Positions 10,823 to 22,339 of a DNA stretch of 25,470 bases are shown here, piece by piece. Position 1 is the stretch's first letter. Each line of letters opens with the position of its first letter. Under the pieces are notes generated by a model that was not told the DNA's origin, searched no databases, and was given only the letters and a program-made list of their open reading frames with translations. The stretch covers positions 10,764 through 36,233 of the forward strand of contig NW_003124907.1 of the NCBI RefSeq assembly GCF_000003605.2, written 5' to 3'. Source of the stretch: Saccoglossus kowalevskii (Eukaryota > Hemichordata > Enteropneusta > Harrimaniidae). The position numbers and the translations under genes are program-made.

Positions 10823-11147
10823 AATTTATTGAAATGCATCGCGACAACTGTGACCGGTCGGTTAGGTAATTGTTACTAGTCGCACCGTGCACACACATAT
10901 GAGTTCACAGGCCATAGGCCTAGTAAATCGCTGTTATCATTTATATACGATGCAATATTTATTTTTGGTCATTAGTTTCTCTGATTCATGACATCATGTG
11001 CCAATTAATCCTGAAAATTGGCTTTGCTAAGCGATGAGTCGTTTAGTACAAAACACTGAATGATCATAGCATGGTGTGCAGAGTTTTAGAGGTAAAGCAA
11101 TTGTTAAGAATATATTAAAATTTGTGGAAAAGGGCAAAGGCTCTTAC

Positions 11148-14100
11148 CTTAGTACAATGTCTGTACGGCGTCCTGGGCTGGCTGGCAAAATAATCACGTC
11201 ATCGAAAGATGCGTGTACGTGTACTGTAGACAATTTCCATGACGCTGCATTGCATGCGTAGAGTCTATGGGGTGAGATCACCGCCAAAATAGAATTATTT
11301 CAATATCTTTCAATTATCTCACCATTATTTCATCTTTATTTCAATATCTTTCAATTATTTCACCATTATTTCACCATTATTTTAATATCTTTCAATTATT
11401 TCATCAGTATTTCAATATCTTTCAATTATTTCACCATTATTTTATCATTATTTCAATATCTTTCAATTATTTTACCATTATTTCAATATCTTTCAATTAT
11501 TTCACCATTATTTCATCATTATTTCAATATCTTTCAATTATTTCACCATTATTCCAATACCTTTCAATTATTTCACCATTATTTCATCATTATGTCAATA
11601 TCCTTTAATTATTTCACAATTATTTCAATATCTTTCAATTAATTTCACCATTATTTCACCTTTATTTCAACATTTTTCAAATATCTCACCATTATTTCAA
11701 TATATTTCAATTATCTCAACATTATTTCAATATCTTTCAATTATTTGAGATAAATCATCGCTGAGTGACGTTTCCTTTTGGTAGGGTCTGTTGTGACAAT
11801 TATAGTTTGCCATAACATCGGAATCTGAAATAATTGAAAGATATTGAAATAATTGAAAGATATTGAAATAATGGTAAATAATTGAAAAATATTGAAATAA
11901 TGGTAAAACAATGGTGAAATAATTGAAAGATGTTGAAATAATGGTAAAATAAGTGAAAGATATTGAAATAATGATGAAATAATGGTGAAATAATTGAAAG
12001 ATATTGAAATAATGGTAAAATAATTGAAAGATAATGAAATAATGATAAAATAAAGGTGAAAAAATTGAAAGATATTGAAATAATGGTGAAATAATTGAAA
12101 AATATTGAAATAATCGTGAGATAATTGAAAGATATTGAAATAATTCTATTTTGGCGGTGATCTCACCCCTATTGAACTTTGGAAAACAGGACATGTGATA
12201 ATACAACAACATTAAATAGAAGACATTGCATGTCAATCTTCACACAATAAATACTATACTCGCACATTCAGTGCATTTTCTGTGTTATGGAATAATAAAA
12301 ATACTTATTTGATTCGGCTTACATGAACTTCTTTTCTGTTTCATAAATAAATACGTACCCCAATGCATGGACTGAGGTTTGTCACACTCGTTTACGGATT
12401 ATTTCGTCCCACTTCTCAAACTCGCGTGAGAAATCCCATCGTAGTCTCTTGGGTTATGGGACTCTATTATTATTGGTGTGTGGAGTCTACAGCACAAAGG
12501 CACATTTTGCAATGATTTCAAAATCATTTCACGGGAATAAGTTGGTATTTTTAATCATCGCATTTAATAGTTGAAAAAAATGACATGCAATGTGTTTTAT
12601 GTAATTTTGTGCTGTATAATAGGCCCGTACGGCTTTGCATAGGATTGACTGCATTTCCCACTATTCAGATCAATGGGCCATAGTCACTACGGACATGTAC
12701 ACCTTGACCTTGTTCAGACTATAACTGAATAAGCAATACCTACATGATTAGAAGTCACCCGGATAAAGCGGATATTCTTTCTTATCTTCTCTTAATTATG
12801 TCATTAAATTTTTATTCAAAAAAATAAATAAAATTATTCTCGAAACACGTACAGGAAGTTGATCGAAGGTATATATTTTATTTTTAACTAGTGCTTGTTG
12901 ACCCCTTTAAGCACTGCCCCACAATCTCCAATCATGCCGTGTTTCAAGAGTAAATAAATTTATTATTTGCTATAGACTATCTTTGTTTACATTGTCATCC
13001 ATTTTCTGATCAATAAACGACTTCCTCCATACACAAAAAACACTGTGTGCTGCATCATTGGACTGTATATATTATCCATAGTTTCCCCGCAAAACAAATC
13101 CAATTTACTCCTCGGGCAACTACAGACAACCCAAAACCTCTCACTAGACAGCCTTATATGTATTTTACGGCGTGAAATTCTTTATTTTATATACCTGCGT
13201 CTAATTTATTTTGTTATAATTATAAAATACAACCAGAAAGAAAAACGAAAATGAAATAATAATAATAAATAATAAATTTGATTGCAATACGAGGAAGTAA
13301 GGCAACGAGAGACTGTAATCTGGCTATATGACAGCGTAACAGTCCTACCTTGGATCGTTGAATGAACAGTTATTTTCGTATCGTATTCATATGCTTGTAT
13401 CACGCCATCTATGACATTGAATGTCACGTTCTTTGTAAGTTTATAGATTATTTAACTTCAACACAGGCAGTGGCGGATCCAGGGGGGCAGGGGGGCCTTG
13501 GCCCCCCAAACGCATGATGATTCGTATCATCTGGATTACGCATAGCTTCTCTGCGATTTTCGCTCCGTATATTTTAAGCGAAGCTTGCCCCCCCCCCCCC
13601 AATCCTTTTTCCTGGATCCGCCACTGAACACAGGCTGTTTCTATATGCGACGGCTAGCTGTTGGGGAAGAGGTGATGTGTACCATACAAGACGGCATAGA
13701 TGTGCTAAACATTGCTTGGTAAATTGCTATGTTTTTCTGAAGGTCATAGTTTAAATACATTTCAAGGTAAATAAATTTATGCATGAAATAATCATGGCAC
13801 CATACTTACATCATTTATCAAGACGTTTATACGTTGTGTATAGTATAATGCCTTAAGCAGGATACGGCTTGCACGGGGTGATGTTGCCACTCAACTTCCT
13901 CATCATGTTATCGTTTGGTTCACATGTAAGCTGCGAACTAACGGATTATTTATTCCAAACTAATTCTTAATATATATTAATCCGGGGAGCTGATAATCGA
14001 CACGATACATCACCTACATTGTTAACATAATTTTTTCAAAAAAGGTCCATCTTGACTCGTGTATTGTTCTATGCTGAGAAAGTAGTCTCTGACGCACGCA

Positions 14101-17100
14101 TAGTGTGGTAATGTTACACAGTAATCAGATCTGTATAACCACCCCCTAAGCGTTCAACGCTACCTGACATTCGATAAATTAGCCCAAATAAAAATTGTGA
14201 AATTTCACATCAAGGCAGACATCGTATGATAAATACATACTGTCAATACCATACTATTGATAGCTTTTTCATTCATTCATTTGTTTCTGAAATTTCATAT
14301 CAATTACATAAATATAACAAAATACTTTGGTGACTCACACTGTGTTACAATAATGTTACTTAATATAGAATCAATTTCGATTACAATAATCTTACTTCAA
14401 CACCATTCTTTTTCAACATGAATTCTACACATTATTTTGCATGGTGGTCGATCACATTCAATTCAGCAGTAACAATCGTATGATATACTCTATTAAACCG
14501 AAGTATTTTTTGTATTGTCTCAGTCAAACTCAGATAGATGGGCCAAAGATTGACAAGACATCAGCGATTAATTTTATCTCTATTTAGCAATTACAGTATA
14601 TACCATATAAACTCGACAGTGACCAACTTCAGCACAAACATTAATTAAATGAAGTAAATATAACCCGCATGATTTAGGAAAATTTATGTCTGAGGCAGGT
14701 ATCACTGGAACTTGTTTCTGGAGCTGGTCATGCAATAACTATAACCCTGATCCCAACCAAAAACGCTTCTCGATCACATATAATTCGAAAAATTTTGAGC
14801 TATTGTCTGTAATTTATGTTCACGGGGAATGTCACAATAAATTTTTAATACAATGGCACTAACATGTATGAACGCACCTGTACTCTCAGATACAGTCTAC
14901 TTAACCACTAAATAACACTGATTTTTAATTTTAGATTTAATGACACATACATTTATTTGCTGTAAAAAAATAAATGTCCGTATTCACGACCGGATTTTGA
15001 GCTCACGTGATATGAATCCAAATATGTTTATATAGAAAGATACATGGAGATTGGTATAATTCTATATTAATGAAAAGCATGACAGTATTTGATGACGATT
15101 ATTATATTAATAGGATGTTTGGTGGTGGGCGACAGCTGTAACTATGTCATACGAAAATTCGAGTTCAAAACGCACCTCTAGAACTGCGAAAAAAACATTT
15201 AATAATGTTCACTCATGCTATTCATATAACAACTTGATTGTTTTGATAATTGATGTCATCGGCAGTAGACTACTGCATTTGTTTACATGTTTAGTATTCA
15301 CAGTAACAGCTTGTCAGTTCCTATGTGGCGTCATACATCCTACTCTCTACAAACATAATAATGCGATTCAGTCTGATCCTAACATATATTAATTGGATTT
15401 AACATGCACGGATTCCCATTAGTGTAACACACCCGCACAACACAACACGCCCAAGGACATCGTTCTGAATGGCACATAATAATTATTATTCTACACCTGC
15501 CATCGTAACGCCATAAGTTACAGCGTGTCGTAATTTTGCTGTATTTTTCGGGATATATTTTCATCCTACCATATAAGAAATTGCGAACATGGAATGATTA
15601 CGCGCGTAAGCATCCTCTAAGATTGAAAAACAAACATGGCTGCCATCAGAGTTTGACCGAATTCCACACGAAGAAGTTCGCTGATTTTGTTCTAATTTTT
15701 TTTTTGGATTTTGGCATTCCCATGATGTATCCTTGGAAGGAAAATATGTATAGCAATAAGGTTATTACGAGGATACCTCAAACTATGCACTCACACAGTA
15801 CGCCGTCGCATACTGTGCTGTCTTCGTTCATACTTTGAGGTATCCTCGCAATGACCTCATATTATTCCTACTGCTATAAGCAAATAAAACTTAGAATACA
15901 ATTTTACGTCCTTAACTTTGCTTCAAATCATTATTACGTATATATATTATTACCCTTCTCGTCACTAGCACTTTGACTGAAGTCTACATTAGTTTAGAAT
16001 GGTGGATAGAAACAATATAGAGAGAACACTGAATTACTGCCATTCACTCTGATTGCTGCAATAAATAATACATCTCTATATCTTATAATCCCCTCTCCTT
16101 GAAATGACACGCACATCGTGTCAATGGGTTATGTAATAATTTATGTGAAAGTAGTGGTGACAATGTGCATTATTTAGGTACACGTGTCTTCCAAACGAGT
16201 AATTAACAGTACGTCATTAAAACGTTTCTATGACAAATATTATGAAATGGTGACAAAATGCAAAAAATCAACGAAGTAGAGGATCTCTGAATATTTTGTC
16301 GTTCGTCCTGTGTAGGAAGTCTGCAGGACAGGATATATCACTATTATCTGATATCACATTTTTAACCACGCAGGTCCATATATCATTCTTGTGCTCATTA
16401 ATCGTCGTGGAGGCTCCGAGACAGATTGACGTGTAGCACATTAATTTCTCTACTACCATACACATTGACTTATGTACGTGCGGAAACGTACTTTGTCCAG
16501 ATATATTGTTATTGTTATATGTTATTATTATCTGTTCAAGAAACATTGAGTTTAGATTAATAGGTGGATATGTCAGTGTCAGCTTGTAGCTCGGTCACGC
16601 AAGTTGACCATTTTCAAAGTTTAAAAACATATCGACGATACTATTTGTGATGGAAGTAACAACTTACTTACTCACGAACAGATCCACACACGCACTGAAC
16701 ATCGAACGATATAAATAGAAAAAGTCAACGATATCAACGACCATATAATACAGCAAAGGCTACAAATAAGAAAAGTATGACCATTGACACAATGCACAAA
16801 CGATCTCGAATCACCAACCGGGGAATTTATATGTGATCGACGTAGTGGACTTCTTGTTTTACTTTTACTGAAATAATTAATTTACATCAAAACTTTCGCT
16901 CTCACAATATTGCTCCAAATCACTTGACAATTGTTAATATACAAGTTCAGCCAAGTAGCCAATCACGATAGGTTTAGCATACTATGAATATTCACAACAG
17001 CGAGTCGAAAAACACAATCTTATATATATATATTGATATTGGATATATATTTAAAACATATCACTGTTATACAAGCAAACCAGGACTATTAATATGTCAT

Positions 17101-17267
17101 CTGTTATTATCATAGATTATCTTGAACAATCCCAACTGGCCATTACCAGGTTATACAAATACTGCTTGTACATCCGTAATCATCATTTTACCTTGCGCAC
17201 AGGTCCAATATCAACATATTTAATTTCATCTAACAATTTGTTTCGGAGATTTTTGGAGTTTCGAGCT
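11148..17267 (-). CDS. Candidate secreted gene with IgGFc-binding-N-like domain (partial, 6 exons)
   Basis: Six short exons chain with matching phases: 17267-17192 (enters phase 2, leaves 0), 16694-16676 (0 to 1), 15616-15570 (1 to 0), 13851-13810 (0 to 0), 13430-13349 (0 to 1) and 11223-11148 (1 to 2). Each has AG and GT borders; the donors include GTAAGT, GTGAGT and GTAAGA. Encoded pieces include KLLDEIKYVDIGPVRK, NHSMFAISYM, ALYYTQRINVLIND, NVTFNVIDGVIQ, then KITVHSTIQVHVHASFDDVI followed by ILPASPG. The run K-I-x-V-x-S-x-x-Q/P-x-x-V, then D and LP-x-x-x-G, recalls the IgGFc-binding N-terminal domain, which in FCGBP-like proteins accompanies VWD domains. The 5' end is uncertain: the first exon could instead begin at an ATG near 17308 and read through the TA repeat. 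The next 3' exon (phase 2) was not found, and an assembly gap lies downstream. Individual exons may be wrong; the phase chain is the main support. Confidence 0.35.
11269..12169. mobile_element. Foldback-type element with tandem-repeat inverted arms (901 bp)
   Basis: The ends are exact inverted repeats starting GGGGTGAGATCACCGCCAAA. The left arm (to about 11744) is made of tandem units of about 30-35 bp built from TTTCAATATCT, TTTCAATTATT and TTTCACCATTA. The right arm (about 11827-12169) is the same repeat in reverse complement. A unique spacer of about 80 bp separates them. The element is flanked by TAT on both sides (11266-11268 and 12170-12172), a possible 3-bp target-site duplication. It has no transposase. 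The long minus-strand frame at 11727-12236 is only a translation of the repeats. Long repetitive arms around a short centre fit a foldback, non-autonomous DNA transposon. Confidence 0.8.
12173..13348. other. Putative intronic sequence, nothing recognised
   Basis: AT-rich sequence with no supported open frame. It lies inside the large intron between two exons of the candidate FCGBP-like gene, beyond the foldback element. Confidence 0.4.
13468..13626. mobile_element. hAT-type MITE (159 bp) with 8-bp TSD
   Basis: Terminal inverted repeats begin CAGTGGCGGATCCAGG and end with its complement, CCTGGATCCGCCACTG. The flanking 8 bases, AACACAGG, are identical on both sides (13460-13467 and 13627-13634). 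CAG-start termini and an 8-bp duplication are typical of the hAT superfamily. The interior carries G-rich and C-rich runs and is too short to code for a transposase. It sits 38 bases upstream of a candidate exon on the minus strand. Confidence 0.9.
13852..15569. other. Putative intron of the candidate FCGBP-like gene, no other gene seen
   Basis: AT-rich sequence. A minus-strand stretch near 14400-14447 reads ECDRPPCKIMC but has a stop before the only nearby donor and no acceptor, so I left it out. A cysteine-rich minus-strand frame at 15379-15500 has no supporting splice sites. Confidence 0.4.
15751..15876. mobile_element. Palindromic MITE-like element with TA flanks (126 bp)
   Basis: The core arms CGAGGATACCTCAAACTATG (15768-15787) and CATACTTTGAGGTATCCTCG (15829-15848) are inverted repeats with one mismatch. 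The similarity continues imperfectly outward to TAGCAATA and TACTGCTA at the ends. TA lies on each side (15749-15750 and 15877-15878). This suits a non-autonomous Tc1/mariner-like MITE, though the exact ends are uncertain. Confidence 0.5.
16268..16546 (-). other. Open frame of uncertain status with five Cys
   Basis: A 92-aa open frame with a possible acceptor (TTGAACAG) near 16546. It contains KSMCMVVEKLMCYTSIC and later WTC and ISC. It ends in a stop and has no good donor, and it lies between two exons of the candidate FCGBP-like gene. It could be an alternative terminal exon or chance. Confidence 0.15.
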
Positions 17268-17551
17268 CTAAAAAAGACATATATATATATATACCTGTCC
17301 ATCATTTACGATTAAAAATAATAATGGTCACATATGCTACCTTCCAATTCAATTCGCTTACCAACACTGTAGTTGCCTTTGAGTTAATGCCTAATTGATT
17401 GGATGCAATTATATATCATTAGGTTAATTGTATTTTGTAGATAATGTAAGATTATGTTATGAGTTGAGGTTAGAATTGTTATTTTATTATTCTGTTTATG
17501 TCAATCAACCCAAAAAAATGTATTTAAGAAAACAACCCCAGGATCGTAGCT

Positions 17552-17557
17552 TTTATT
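17552..17557 (-). terminator. Poly(A) signal AATAAA of VWD gene B
   Basis: AATAAA on the minus strand, about 140 bases past the proposed stop codon at 17698-17700. This is the expected place for the end of a short 3' UTR. Confidence 0.45.
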
Positions 17558-17697
17558 TTTCAATCTATTTACATAATATACAATTTGCCTTATCTTAAAA
17601 CTTCACTTTATCAATAGCCATTAGCTTTCACCCTCGATTGGCGTAACTATACTACAATATCCATCACCATATACTTCATTCGTCTTTAGATAAAAGT

Positions 17698-20600
17698 TCA
17701 GCAACTATGGATAAAAAGACAAAAAACAAATCCTGTGAACATATATAAATATTTATAACAATAGCTGACTCAATTTCCATTTTGACCTTACATAGAATAA
17801 AGATTACATAGTCATTTTAGTAATGATTTGATATCATTTTTTTGCGTTCAACAAATTTTCCATTTTAGTAGCATTTTGAGATTTTAATTTGACTAAACTC
17901 ACCGGTCATCCATGCCGCGACGCCGAAATTTTCTTGCCATATCGTCAATAGTCGAATAGCCTTGGAGTTCGTCGTCTTCTGTTCCGATTCCGTTACGATT
18001 GCCACACATTCCACATATGGGAGTTTTATCGGGAAGTAATAATATTATTTCAACCATATGTATCTTGCAATCAAAAATCACTCTATACTGATCGAATACC
18101 TCAATGGTAAAGATGTTACCATCTTTCTGCACGCTTCCCTTCCCGGGCCAAACGTGGGGGAACTTTGTCCACTGTTCTCTATTTAGCTGTATGAAGAATA
18201 CATTCAATGAGACAAACAACATTAAGTACAGTACAAAGTTCATTCGAATAAGTCGAAAAAAAAACTTTAGATACAGAGAGAGGTGACGCCATTTAGCATA
18301 CAATAATAGCTCATAATAGACACAATGAAATGCAATTATTGGTGATATGTTAAATGTACACACTAACCCAGTATGAGCAGTCATCGGGTATAATTTCAGT
18401 AAACCGACGAGTACCACGTCGATTTAATTTCAAGGCCGTTACCCGTGTGTGACCGTGCTGGTGTGGGCGTGCATTTGCAGTGGTCACTGTCACTAGGTGT
18501 GAAACTTTTTTCTTGCTACACCAACCAAGAAGAATGTACGTACAATTTCCCATGTAGCTGTAGTGGTACCCATCGAATGTCTCGTAGTGAGGGTCCCCTT
18601 TCACAATGCAATCTTGAAATCAAACACAGTTAGGATTTTATAATAGTACCACCATTTATTTACACTCCTAGCTATGATGGTATAGTAACACTGTCAAGTC
18701 AGGGAAAGCAATCGCATCCAACTGACAAAGCAATAATCTGATTCAATACAACTTGCTTGCAATTATGTTCATGTGCTGCCCCGTTGATCTTTCTAACAAG
18801 ATCGTTAACTCTCCCACCTCCCATTCTTTTAAATCCTCATATGCAGTTCTACAGGTTTATTCCTAGAACCCTCTTTTTTAGGTCATTTTATGTATTCGAG
18901 TCGAAATAAGTGACTGTATGCGATGTTTAGACCAGTTATTCAATCATAACATGTTTGGTTCAATATTGATTTACTCATACCATTTGCAAAGTTCAACACA
19001 TTTTCTTGTATTGTTGTATTGCTTATGAATAACTACTCTAAAGCTTTCATATATTAATTTCATCACATGGCAGATCTTGCCTGAATGTGGTTGTTGTTGT
19101 CTAGGAAAATGAGCTTAAACTGCATAAAACACTTACGTGGTCCTTCTTGACGCATCATTACTGACTTGATTGCCAATATTCACATGTACACACATATATG
19201 CAGCACCAGAATAGAAAGCAAAACATATGTATGAATGAAAAATATGAATGTTTAAATTATTCTGCGAGTAGCACTCTCAATCTAACATTGATGCACCAGA
19301 GATCACTTAGTGATTGAGGAACAGTATATTATATACTGCAAAAGAACTTTTGGGGATTCAATAGTACATCAATTTAAAATCTGGCTCCCTTGGAAATGCA
19401 TAATGTGCATGCTTTCATTTTGGAAGAGCGCCATATAATGGATAGCATGTATTTACTTAACTTTTTTATATGGTCCTGTGTGAATATGTTTATTGCAAGG
19501 CCTCTGGCTCATATATACAATATAAAATAAATTATATAAAACAAGAATCAACTAAATTACAAGATAATGTGTCAGTTAAATGTTGTCAGATTTTGAATGG
19601 ATAACTTGACCTGAAAAACTTTGTATACAAATAATCAACTGTGGCTAAATCTGATGTTTACAATAATTCAATGACGTTTTGAGAGTTCAGCTTCTGTCAA
19701 ATATACCACATTTTACAATAATGATTCAGATATATTCATATACCGCTGTAGTTGTATAATAAATAAATAAATAAATAGCAAGTCTAAACAAATTGGAATT
19801 AGCATGCAGCTCCGCCCACATCTTGAGGACAGTCAAAATAACATAACCCAATTAAAGCTAGACATAAAAATGTGCATACAAACACGTAAACAAGTAGTAA
19901 GAAGAGCGGCATACTTCCTATCTACAATGCATATCACTATAATTGTTTCAATTAATTAAATCAACTATGTGTATGAAGAAATACTTAACAATATTATTAG
20001 CTGTATATATAACTAACCATACAGAATTTCCTCTAACTACAACACGATATGCATAGACTTCTAATTGATAATGCACGACATTTTGTGCGGACAGTATTCG
20101 TTTATGCCACCTTTGTGCTAATATCGACGCCCAGCCAGTTTATAACATAACAAATACGCAGCGTAGAGAATATGAATCTATAATGATATTATTGAGTTTC
20201 GACATGAATCCACCATCTTCAAGGATTTACAGATAGTCACCAAACTTACAATGCTTACTTGAAACTAGTGTATGTTACAACGCTACATTCATGTACTCAA
20301 GGTAAAAAGACATACCCATATATGTATTATAATACCATGCGTCTATCTATCATATATGGACAGTATTTGAGGGTCAATTTTCAATTTTCGTTCACATTTG
20401 TATGAATTGCTAGAACAGAAAATGCATTATGGCCCTAGTCATTTTCAGTTCGAAAAAAAGTTTGTTTAACTCACGGGCCCGACTGCGTCTCGTTCACTAT
20501 TGTGTTTGCCGTGTAATATTACAAACCACTGAATATAAATTGATTAATTTATGTGAATTAGCATGATACATATGTAATAGGTTTGTACCCACTACCTGCC

Positions 20601-21457
20601 AATGTAATATGGTGCGTGGACCACATAACTTATAAGGAACCTGTCGATAGTGAAACTTTCCCAATTACGCTATTTGACGAGCTTCATCAATCCACTATAT
20701 TATAACATTGGCCTGTAATAGATTACATAATGATAATGCTGTGGTTGGCATTTCTCATGCGGTAATCCTAAACGATGTAATCAGTTCTAATGCCAAATAA
20801 ATGAACTTTTTCAGCACGGTCTACTTGTTCGGAATATAATATGGAGTCTCCATACGAACATAAAAAAATTGCAAAATGACGAACAATCCGCCAAAAATAC
20901 TAAGTTTGATTCACAAATTAATAAACATCAACTTCAACGGTTGGTTCCAAAGTAATATATGTTCGTGTGTGTCTTTAAGTACATAAATCTGTTGTTATTA
21001 AAATCGAAATACTGTAGTCGTCTAATTATAACTACTATTGATTCAATTATTATATAAAGTTACTCACTTTTTATATACATTTAAAGTACACATCAGACAC
21101 TATTTTAGATTGCCCACCCCCAAAAAACTGTACAACGTGTCAAATATGGGTTTGATACAATAGGTTGAACCTTCTTTGTCTTGACCATATATGCATGTAT
21201 GTAGTTCACTGTCTACTGTGCGGTTCAGTCGTGAATATAAATAGGGTTACTACAAGCAACGATTACCTTGTATAATTAAAATAAATGACCTGACGTTGTT
21301 AATATATGTATACATGGTCGTGATAATTACATAAAGGTGTACAAGTGATTGTTGTATATAGGAAATGTGGAAAAGAAATAATACATACATGAACCGACGC
21401 TCCGTGTACAGCAGTGATACATAGCACCACCACTGCCACTATAGTCGCAAGGGGCAT
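17698..21457 (-). CDS. Secreted single-VWD-domain protein B (5 exons, 210 aa)
   Basis: Exons: 21457-21389, 19164-19137, 18612-18368, 18186-17903 and 17704-17698, with intron phases 0, 1, 0, 2. Residues 1-20 are a signal peptide ([20 protein letters not shown]). A 28-nt exon encodes SVMMRQEGP. The VWD domain runs from [13 protein letters not shown] (residue 38 on) through [23 protein letters not shown] and [17 protein letters not shown]. The mature protein has eight Cys (34, 56, 64, 111, 154, 172, 175, 210), matching the paralogue A. The eighth comes only if exon 4 is spliced at GTGAGT (17902) to a last exon that adds the end of Arg209, Cys210 and a stop. Unspliced, the frame ends one residue earlier, at a stop formed by the donor bases. 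The first intron is long (about 2.2 kb). Function is unknown; secretion and a disulfide-bonded VWD fold are well supported. Confidence 0.8.
19137..19164 (-). CDS. 28-nt microexon of VWD gene B
   Basis: The acceptor reads AATCAAG and the donor GTAAGTG. It encodes SVMMRQEGP plus the first base of a His codon. The same exon, equal in length and phase, occurs in gene A at 24055-24028, which is strong support. It links the signal-peptide exon to the first VWD exon. Confidence 0.75.
19165..21388. other. First intron of VWD gene B
   Basis: No other gene seen. It is AT-rich and includes a short (TAAA)n run near 19757-19777. By comparison, the first intron of gene A is only about 830 bases, so this one has grown or that one has shrunk since the duplication. 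Confidence 0.5.
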
Positions 21458-21548
21458 CTTCTGAACGTATTAAGTAAACGATTGGTTTTACTTCTAATAG
21501 CAAAAACGCTGTGCAAAAGATGCGGTGTTTAGTTACCACGACACACGA

Positions 21549-21672
21549 CAGCTGTTAATAGGCTTGCGTGAAACAAATCAAATTAAAGTGGATATAACAA
21601 CACACACGACAGCTTGCAAATTATGCAAATTTCACTTACATATGGCTGACTTTATTGTTTCAGATTACACAG
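21549..21672 (-). promoter_or_regulatory. Upstream conserved blocks of VWD gene B
   Basis: A CAGCTG E-box core at 21549-21554 lies about 92 bases upstream of the ATG within TATTAACAGCTG on the minus strand. A second block, ATTGTTTCAGATTACACAG on the plus strand, lies at 21654-21672. Both have near-identical counterparts at similar distances upstream of gene A. Shared blocks within otherwise diverged sequence suggest duplicated and retained promoter elements. Confidence 0.45.
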
Positions 21673-22324
21673 TCCCATGACGAAATTTGAAATCAAGAAT
21701 TTAACTTTCATAAACATGAACATGAGCTTATCAATAATTCGCAGGACGCCCTATTTGTAGGTTATTCAGCCGAGCGTATATAGAGTTAGTAGAATTGTCA
21801 TTATTGAATATTTAAATATATTTACATATACAATATGTAAATCAACATCATGAGCTAAATGTTGTCGTGTATGTACTTATTTATAATTTCTGATATTTAT
21901 AATTGGTATGAAATACATTTTTGATAGCTATGCCAATTTATGGTGCACCAGTAAGATGTAGATTACACAATCGTTATATGAGTTGCCAAAAGATACGACT
22001 AGATTAGATCATTTGCAATTATACCCATCACCATTCTGATCCGAATAAATACTACAGGAAGTAGCATGCGAAGTCTTCGGGTTTTTTTTCTCTCGAGCTC
22101 AGCAACTGCAGGTAAAACAAACGAAAAATCCACAAAAAACGTAAAATAATTCTTATAAATTACTTACTAATAATACTTATATAGTATATATATATAATTA
22201 TAGTATCTTTTGATAAACCAGAATGTTTGATCACAATGCGATGTTGTACTATACGTATTGTCAATAGTCATTAGGAAACAGTTTAAATTATAATTATAAT
22301 TAATCTAAATTTGATTACACTTAC
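21673..22324. other. Gene A 3' region and spacer between the VWD genes
   Basis: The spliced 3' UTR of gene A appears to continue from an acceptor (CTGCAG, exon start 22105), reached from a donor GTAAGT at 22324-22319. The new exon starts TTGCTGAGCT, as in gene B (TTGCTGAACT). I see no exact AATAAA downstream on the minus strand, only TATAAA-type variants near 21885. A (TA)n run lies near 22182-22195. Confidence 0.4.
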
Positions 22325-22339
22325 TTGGCATGTCATAGT

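Noticed and set aside
10650..10898. Open frames crossing 10696-10822
   Set aside because: They run through unknown bases of the assembly gap.
11727..12236. 169-aa minus-strand open frame rich in FQYLSII repeats
   Set aside because: It is a translation of the tandem repeats in the right arm of the foldback element and has no independent coding sign.
14385..14447. Minus-strand stretch reading ECDRPPCKIMC
   Set aside because: A stop codon lies before the only nearby donor and there is no acceptor upstream.
15379..15564. Cysteine-rich minus-strand frame (MCHSERCPWACC)
   Set aside because: No convincing splice sites, signal peptide or known pattern; it overlaps no phase-compatible exon chain.
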